Shown here one piece after another: positions 20,335 to 25,942 of a stretch of 25,942 nt of DNA; positions within the stretch are counted from its first letter, which is position 1, and each line of letters opens with the position of its first letter. Position numbers and translations under genes: made by a program. Origin of the DNA: Zygophlyctis sp. KS116 (Eukaryota; Chytridiomycota); contig BAAFSQ010000138.1 in assembly GCA_054661495.1 (NCBI GenBank), forward strand, positions 1 through 25,942. Reading direction: 5' to 3'. The notes beneath the pieces were generated by a model that worked only from the letters and a program-made list of their open reading frames with translations, was not told the origin of the DNA and did not search any database.

Positions 20335-22095
20335 ATGATGTCTGTAGATCCGCAAACACCTCAAAGAAGAGTATCATCTTCCGAAACGTATACGTATATT
20401 TCTAAATAATAGACCATCAAGAAAACGCTTCAAATCGGAAATGGAAGAAGGTGTCAATCAAAGGTATAGTTTTTTATTTTAATTGTTAGAGTTGCTGATT
20501 GTTTGGCTATAGCGCCGCCTGTCTCTGAATTATGTGGACAGAGGACATGCGCACTCCTTGATGCAATAGGTACAAATAATTAATTTAATAATATAGGTAG
20601 TTCTTTGGGGGTAGACCCCATCGCGATCTTAACGATTTTATTGCCTGTTATATCATTTTTAATGGGATCTAACTGTTTCATTACGGCTGATGATAGTCTA
20701 AACTGGAAGGAGCCGATAATTCTTTTTTCTCTTTTAGTGGGTCGAAAAGGGACGCGCAAATCTCCTATTCTTAAAACAATATATGAGCCACTTCGTCAAA
20801 TGTTGCGTTGCCATCAGACGGATAATGTTGATTATATTTTCCTTGATGGAACTTTAGAAGGAATGACAACTCAATTGATGATTAATGACGGAGAAATGCT
20901 GCAGATTACGAATGAGGCAGAACATTATCTAAACAAATTATATTCATTAAAAGGTTACTATCATAATTATTAATAATAGATGATAATAAATTTAGAAGTA
21001 TGTATCTTAACTTTCATGGGGGTGGTCAGTTCAAATTTGTTACCAAAACTCAGGGAGCCACAGAAATAGAAAATGTTGCCCTTAATTTTATTGGTTGTAT
21101 ACATCCGAAAACAATTATAAGTTTTCTTAACCGTAATGAACAAAATCATGACGGTCTTCTAGAAAGGTGATTAATAGAAACAATTCATATTATAGATTTT
21201 TGATTTCAACATTTAACGTGGAGTTTTCAACTATGGAAGACATGCGTAAAAATTTTTTTGATTCTTCAATTTTAAAAGGTAACGAACACACTTAATTATA
21301 GATATTTTTGGTAGAATCTGGGAACAACATCATAAAGAAGAAGAAAAACAGAAAATAATTTATTCAACGGATAATGTTGGTCAATTAAAATTTGATCAGA
21401 TTTTTAATTCTATTTCGATCTTAAGAAGAAATTCAAATAATGAAGACCTCCACGCAGAGTACGGCAAACTTCCTGGAATGGTTCTTCGGATAGCTGGAGT
21501 CTTAAATATTTTGGAAAATGTAATTCTATTGATTAAAAAAATAGGCGTTAGAAAACAAAGGGTTTTCCTCATTTATTACTGCTGATACCATTGAAATGGC
21601 ATACAATGTAGCCAATTATTATTTGACGCAGCGGTAGCATTTATTATTTCAATTTTTAGTGTAATCTTGAAAAATGGTAAGTTTGAAAACGATTTCTGTG
21701 TAATCATGGACAGAAGTTTAGAAGAAGTCGTCATTTGTCCCACGAACTCAGAAATATTCAATGTGAAACGTGTTCTATACTGTTCCGGAAGATCTTTGAG
21801 TAATTCAGATATCGTCAGGGCAAAAAGGATTGACACATCTGAAATTGAAAGAACTTTGGATTTGATTGATTTAGCCGGATTTGGGAAAGTCGCTAAATCA
21901 ACCAGCTTAAGTAACAGAAATAGAGGGGTATTTTCTAGCATTAACCAATAGGAACCGATATTAAAATTGGAAAAGTTTTCTTCTTCACAAATTCTTTCCA
22001 CCGGAATCGGCAGAGCCCGATTTCGACTGTTTCGATTGGAAATATCAGCACTGGATAATTCTATCACGGGAGTGGACGAAGATCTATTTATTTAA
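20335..22095 (+). CDS. DUF3987-like P-loop protein
   Basis: Ten exons (20335-20387, 20413-20463, 20490-20569, 20597-20953, 20980-21166, 21196-21278, 21302-21519, 21545-21633, 21660-21927, 21952-22095) with nine GT-AG introns of 23-29 nt give 509 aa. The N-terminus is short and basic. Residues about 65-390 resemble DUF3987: PIAILTILLPVISFLMGS, then WKEPIILFSLLVGRKGTRKS, a P-loop-like site at 110-117 (the third glycine is Arg), LDGTLEGMT with ITNEAEHYL (Walker-B-like), and DGLLERFLISTF. The C-terminus is unassigned. DUF3987 domains are common in primase-helicase proteins of bacterial mobile elements. A DNA-linked ATPase role is inferred. It is co-oriented with the transposase gene 53 bp downstream, possibly as one transposon. 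It could instead be a host gene. Splicing of this gene is my reconstruction. Confidence 0.72.
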
Positions 22096-22148
22096 AAAAA
22101 ATTTGAAGACTTGAATCTCTGAGATGTCCTAAGCCACTCAAGTTTTTT

Positions 22149-24461
22149 ATGCTATGTGTTAAATGTCAAACATTTTATTCTTTTGCAGAATTTCTGAATT
22201 TTAAAACAGGGAAGTTGAATAAAACTTGTAGCATTTGTTTAGGAACCAAACATGCACAAATAGGGAAAATAGTAATCTTGGACAACTTTTCTGACATAGA
22301 TTTTCAGGACTTATTTCCAGAAGCCATCGTAATTATCTCAGATTCTCAAGACTTTGAATATATTGATTTAAAGGAGCTTTTTAATGATTTGAATAATGAA
22401 TGCTTTGAAAAAACTGGATATAAATTTAGGATAACTCAAATTACTGAAAATCACATTTATTCAAAATGCAGATACTCTGATAAAATTCAGGCGACAGAAG
22501 TCACAGACAGAAAGAGAAAGAACTTCGGCAAAGAAAAATTTAACTGCTGTGGAATTCTTTACATCCATAGAAATTTAAATTATTTCTCAATTTTTTTCAA
22601 ACATATTATAGCCCATCAGGAGTACTTGGATGTATGTGTAAATGGTGAAATCCTAGATGAAATAAAGGAAAAGGCGCGATTGATGACCCCTTCTCAGATT
22701 TATAAGCAGCTTTTATCAGCTAATCATGATAATGAAAAGATGAGAAATATCACTATATCTCAGATTAGGTAGGTTTTGGAAATTCTAACAAAAGAAATAT
22801 TTGGAAAAAAGAAAATAGCTACTTAGATGAAACTGTAGAAGCTCTTATAGGAAAATCAAATTATCTCAAATCAATTGAAATTTTTGAAGGTATCTTTAAT
22901 CGATGAGAATTTAGATTTCTTCAGTTTTTATACGCCTTTCATAAATCACAAAAATTACTCAAATTACTGCATATTGGATTCGACCTTTAAAACAAATCAA
23001 GAAGGATTGGAATTATTTGTTTTGATTTTTTTATATGATGGAGAGGGCTATCCCTCTAGTTATTTATTTTTGGGACGGAAAGCTCCGGCTGGTCAAAGAC
23101 AGCAAAAGATTTCAAGATGGTAGTATTATCAAGGTTAATATAATAGGCTGGACTCTATAAAAAAAATGGGTGTATATCCAGTTTTTGTCAAAATGGATAA
23201 GGATGTTGGTCAGATCAAAGCCACTCAGAATACCTGGCCAAATGCCACCATTAGTCTGTGTCTATGGCATATTCTCAGAGCTATTAAAAACAGATTGGAA
23301 ACTGTGAAATCACCCCGACAAGTAATTTTACAAGCGTAAGATTGAAATTAATCTTAATTACAGAGAGGATATTGATATTGAAATTCAAATGGATGTCAGA
23401 AAAAAGACATCAGAAAATGTCAATCAAAGACTCCCGTCCAAAAATGATATTTCAGAGATTTTATGTATTGTAAAAATGGCATGCCTGGAGCATCAGAAGA
23501 TACCAACAAGCTCAGGAGATTATCTTGAAAAAGCTATGATCCGTAACAAATACTTGAAAAAAATGATTCTATTCTGCTTGGAAAAAAATATTTATGACAC
23601 ATTAGCGTATCTTTATTACGAGTGGTTTTCTAAAGATCAGTTTTTTCTCTGGGCTAGATCAAGCAACGAAACTTTTGTCTGTAGATACCGGACGTCTATG
23701 TTCGCCGAAAGTCATTTCAGGTGAGCTTTTTTTGTAACATATATAGAATTTTAAAAAGGGACTTTTTCAATTCTTTTGGGCGCCCAAATTTAATAATGTG
23801 CCTCACGATTATTGATAAGTGGCTTTTGCCAGCATTTAATCAAAAATTATTGCAAACATTATCCAAGAGAAGAGAACCTAATTGGTTCAAAGACTTTTTA
23901 AATGAATGGAGCAATCTTCTTAGTCATGATTTGATATCTAAAGAGACATACACCGATATTTCCAAATGGGTGTGTAGCTGTGAACATTTCAAAATCTCAT
24001 GTTTCTATTTATGTCAGCATTTAATCAGTAAAAGTCAACAAGCACCGAAATTTAGATCTCAAATAAGAATTCAAGACATATATCCGTTTCTTGTTTTTCA
24101 GAATGGTACAGAAGATGTAGTTGTGCCTAATATACCAGCTGAATCATTTATACTTACGTCGAATATACCTACAGAATCTAATTTACCAGCTGAATCATTT
24201 ATACCCGATACGAATATACCTACAGAATCCAATGAAACCTGTGATAAAGAGGGGTCAGAAACTTATAACAAAATCATCAACTTAATTCAATTTCTAGGGA
24301 AGGAAGCTAATCAACATCAGTTTAATATTCAACAATTGAATGTCATCGAAAAAAATCTTAAGAATGCATTCAAATACAAGGAAGATATTGAAGTATTTAC
24401 TAAAGCTAAACAAATTCCGAGGACCTGGAAGGATTTAAACGAAAATACTATGTATTGCTAA
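22149..24461 (+). CDS. MULE-type DDE transposase with SWIM zinc finger
   Basis: Six exons (22149-22768, 22795-22889, 22915-23119, 23147-23335, 23364-23720, 23747-24461) with introns of 26, 25, 27, 28 and 26 nt give 726 aa. N-terminal zinc motif: CVKC...CSIC (residues 3-30). TPSQIYKQLL matches the segment before the catalytic core. Core: D260 (CILDSTFKT), D324 (FVKMDKDVGQI), the CLWHILRAIK motif, and E485 (FAESHF.ILKRDFF). SWIM finger: C565-x-C567, then C578-x-H580 (VCSCEHF, CQHL). The C-terminus contains PAESFI and NIPTESN repeats. Mutator-like transposases cut and paste DNA between terminal inverted repeats. All catalytic positions are present and no break remains after splicing, so it may be functional. 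A domesticated FAR1-like factor is an alternative, but a complete DDE triad with nearby inverted repeats favours a transposon. Confidence 0.85.
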
Positions 24462-24587
24462 AGAATATAGAAAATTCATAAAAATAATCTGTTGAGTCAA
24501 TCCGTAGTATATACCAATGTTAAGCAGCGCGTCCGCATGAGCGGGCGTAAGATGTCCGAGAGTTAAAGAATTTTTTTTTTATTGTCC

Positions 24588-24662
24588 GAAAGTTGATAGT
24601 TGAAGAATGAATATTGAAAGTTGATAGTTGAAGATTGAAAATTAAAAGTTGAAGATTGCAAT
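24588..24662 (+). repeat. 28-bp tandem repeats inside the transposon right end
   Basis: Two near-identical 28-bp units beginning GAAAGTTGATAGTTGAAGA (24588-24615 and 24616-24643) are followed by a partial third (to about 24662). They include the inner inverted-repeat motif, as subterminal repeats of DNA transposons often do. They may be transposase-binding sites. Confidence 0.75.
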
Positions 24663-24739
24663 CAAAAAGATAAGTTTATAATCTAGTGATAATATTGCAG
24701 TTTATTAAATATAATGCTATAAGCAAGTTTTACTTAGGA

Positions 24740-24759
24740 AAATTTTTTTATATGAAATA
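24740..24759 (-). repeat. Candidate terminal inverted repeat, right outer motif
   Basis: Reverse complement reads TATTTCATATAAAAAAATTT, pairing with 20147-20167. It is 9 bp inside the AAAATTTA copy at 24769-24776, the same spacing as on the left. Confidence 0.45.
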
Positions 24760-24768
24760 GAGGGGTTT

Positions 24769-24776
24769 AAAATTTA
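24769..24776. repeat. Possible target-site duplication, right copy
   Basis: AAAATTTA, identical and in the same orientation as 20130-20137. Confidence 0.35.
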
Positions 24777-24904
24777 GCGAAAATTATTATTGATTTTAAT
24801 AATTTTACTAATTTTACTGCTGCTGAAATCACAGCACAATGTATAATCACTGATTAGATCTTGGTCTTGGATTTGACCCTGGACTAGAACGCGACTCGTT
24901 AAAT

Positions 24905-24912
24905 TCGCGTGA
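24905..24912 (+). promoter_or_regulatory. TCGCGTGA motif upstream of the Tyr-rich gene
   Basis: TCGCGTGA lies 104 bp before the ATG at 25017, or 62 bp before an alternative ATG at 24975. It is identical to the site at 4873. Confidence 0.4.
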
Positions 24913-25016
24913 AGAAAAGCGTTGAACCGACGCTGGACAGACGCTGAAAAACAAAGGCTCAAGCTTAAAAAGTAATGACCTCTTATATTAACTCTCTTAG
25001 ATATTCTATACTACTA

Positions 25017-25942
25017 ATGACAATCGAGTAATTTATGATTTTTAAATAATCAGCGATAATCCTCTTAGGCTTAAATCTCCCAAAATATCCAATGCATCGG
25101 AACTAGGACCTCCACTATCGGCTCCAGGTCCAATTTCTTCTCAAGTCTTTGTTCCGCCTCCGCCAAATACCAGCGCTTATCTGACTAGAAAGAAGAAAAA
25201 GGTTAATCCAACGACTACATTCTTTTCTCCACCTTCACAGAGTGATGCTTATGCTGGAAATTTACAGGAATATAGTCACTTATCGAAAAATGACAAGTAA
25301 GACTGACTATTTTAATTTTATTTATAGACAAAGAAATAGTTTGACTTCTCCAGAAATGTTTAATAGATCAAACCAGGGCTCTCCACTGATCGGTATTGAT
25401 TCAGAAGTCAATCCTCCAATTCAGAAATTTTCAGATAATCAACAGTCTTTTGACCAGGAAGCCAATGATCTTTACGGGATGGATGAGCAGTCTGGTTTAG
25501 ACGAGGTTGATCGCGCACAAGATGGATATGATCTGCAACAAGGACGGCCAACTTACGAAATGGATCTTCCGACTGATGCCTATGATGAGCAGCTAGAGTA
25601 TGAAGATCAACGTGGCCAGCAATCTTATGGTATGGGCGATCAATATTACCCTCTGGATCAGCAGACTTATGGTGCCCCGAATGATCGGTATGATTTACAG
25701 GAACAGCAATTGTATGGGGCAGGTGGTCAGTATAATCAAGAAGAACAGCCAATCTATGGTGTTAATGACCAATATAATAATCTAGAAGGTCGGCCGGCAT
25801 ATGATGGCAATGATCAATATAATCAAGAAGAACAGCCAATCTATGGTGGTAATGACCAATATAATAATCTAGAAGGTCGGCCGGCATATGATGGCAATGA
25901 TCAATATAATCAAGAAGAACAGCCAATCTATGGTGGTAATGA
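25017..25942 (+). CDS. Tyr/Gln/Gly/Asp-rich repeat protein, unknown (3' end outside window)
   Basis: Exons 25017-25027, 25054-25296 and 25328 to the window edge, with introns of 26 and 31 nt; still open at the end. The first part is Pro/Ser-rich with a basic cluster (VFVPPPPNTSAYLTRKKKK, TTTFFSPP). From about 25440 on it becomes acidic and rich in Tyr, Gln, Gly, Asp and Asn, with irregular (D/N)QY.....QP.YG units that turn into exact 29-residue tandem repeats (QPIYGGNDQYNNLEG, RPAYDGNDQYNQEE). No catalytic domain is visible and the sequence is likely disordered and prion-like, possibly a scaffold or coat-assembly protein. The first exon is very short. An in-frame ATG at 24975 is an alternative start, but 24972-25000 looks like a 29-nt 5'-UTR intron. 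For the first coding intron a 41-nt version would also keep frame; I chose 26 nt because it fits the local size range. Confidence 0.65.
25744..25942 (+). repeat. 87-bp (29-codon) tandem repeat
   Basis: The word AACAGCCAAT recurs at 25744, 25831 and 25918 with an exact 87-bp period; copies are nearly identical. The array runs off the window, so its copy number is unknown. Near-identity suggests recent expansion and likely length variation between strains. Confidence 0.93.

Larger units (their letters stand above)
20138..24768 (+). mobile_element. Candidate two-gene MULE-type DNA transposon
   Basis: About 4.6 kb holding a DUF3987-like gene and a MULE transposase gene, both on the plus strand, 53 bp apart. 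Ends are inferred from two nested inverted motifs in the same order: the outer pair (20147-20167 against 24740-24759) and the inner pair (20230-20246 against 24585-24601, 15 of 17 matching), plus the AAAATTTA direct repeat. The outermost 9 bp of the two sides do not match each other, which is unusual for terminal inverted repeats, so the true ends may differ. Both genes read through from start to stop after removing small introns, which suggests a young or still functional copy. Alternatively the transposon is smaller and the DUF3987-like gene is a neighbour. Confidence 0.5.
24462..25016. other. AT-rich spacer: transposon right end and promoter of the Tyr-rich gene
   Basis: 555 bp without a gene. 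In order it holds a small CCGC-loop-GCGG hairpin (about 24532-24543), a T-run, 28-bp tandem repeats (24588-24662), the right inverted motifs (24585-24601 and 24740-24759), AAAATTTA (24769-24776) and the TCGCGTGA site (24905). Then comes a 29-nt GT-AG segment (24972-25000) that could be a 5'-UTR intron. A reverse ORF at 24774-24962 has no recognisable content. Confidence 0.6.

Noticed and set aside
22807-22877. A 16-nt intron inside the transposase gene
   Set aside because: A 25-nt intron at 22890-22914 fits the local size range and keeps the conserved FFSFYTPF segment in frame.
24532-24543. CCGC-ATGA-GCGG hairpin as a terminator
   Set aside because: The stem is only 4 bp, and such terminators are not expected for nuclear genes.
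24774-24962. Reverse ORF of 62 aa
   Set aside because: No domain, no conserved context, and it overlaps the probable promoter of the next gene.
25028-25068. A 41-nt first intron for the Tyr-rich gene
   Set aside because: A 26-nt alternative (25028-25053) uses the same 5' site, keeps frame and fits the size class.
1-25942. CRISPR arrays, bacterial operons or prophage
   Set aside because: Spliceosomal introns and eukaryotic gene families throughout; no regularly spaced repeats with unique spacers.

Overview
The window looks like a gene-dense, AT-rich nuclear segment from an early-diverging fungus. Skg3/Caf120-type PH proteins and a Mup1-like permease are fungal signatures. Cobalamin-dependent methionine synthase (MetH), an LRR-TM-SH3 protein and an EXORDIUM/PHI-1-like secreted protein fit lineages outside Dikarya. 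Introns are the clearest lineage signature. Nearly all are GT-AG and 21-31 nt long, with 28 nt commonest, so most genes appear as broken ORFs until these are removed. Every splice join given here is inferred from GT-AG ends, phase and family alignment recalled from memory. No search was run, and the exact lineage is not resolved.

Layout. 1-1292 is the C-terminal part of one Skg3/Caf120-like protein, followed 25 bp later by a complete paralogue (1318-4853). Next come an LRR-TM-SH3 membrane protein (4944-6277), the ESCRT-III subunit Vps2/CHMP2 (complement 6301-6985), a divergent unknown protein with a possible HTH segment (7102-8076) and a PhnP-like metallo-beta-lactamase-fold hydrolase (complement 8139-9026). 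A 0.9-kb stretch without genes precedes an EXORDIUM-like secreted protein (9938-10911). Then come a PXA-RGS-Nexin_C sorting nexin lacking PX (10987-13039), a PA-TM-RING E3 ligase (complement 13058-14077), a small membrane protein (14217-14468), complete MetH (complement 14481-18431) and a Mup1/LAT-like amino-acid permease 53 bp upstream of it (complement 18485-20046).

Region 20138-24768 looks like a two-gene DNA transposon. One gene encodes a DUF3987-like P-loop protein (10 exons) and the other a MULE-type DDE transposase with a SWIM zinc finger (6 exons). Both are open from start to stop after splicing, and they are flanked by short inverted repeats and a possible 8-bp target duplication. 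The window ends in a Tyr/Gln/Gly/Asp-rich repeat protein (25017 to the edge).

Links between genes: MetH and the neighbouring permease suggest methionine supply, and the cell must obtain cobalamin. Vps2, the PA-TM-RING ligase and the sorting nexin belong to endosomal and membrane traffic. A CG-rich motif, TCGCGTG, lies 14-105 bp upstream of several start codons and may be a shared promoter element.
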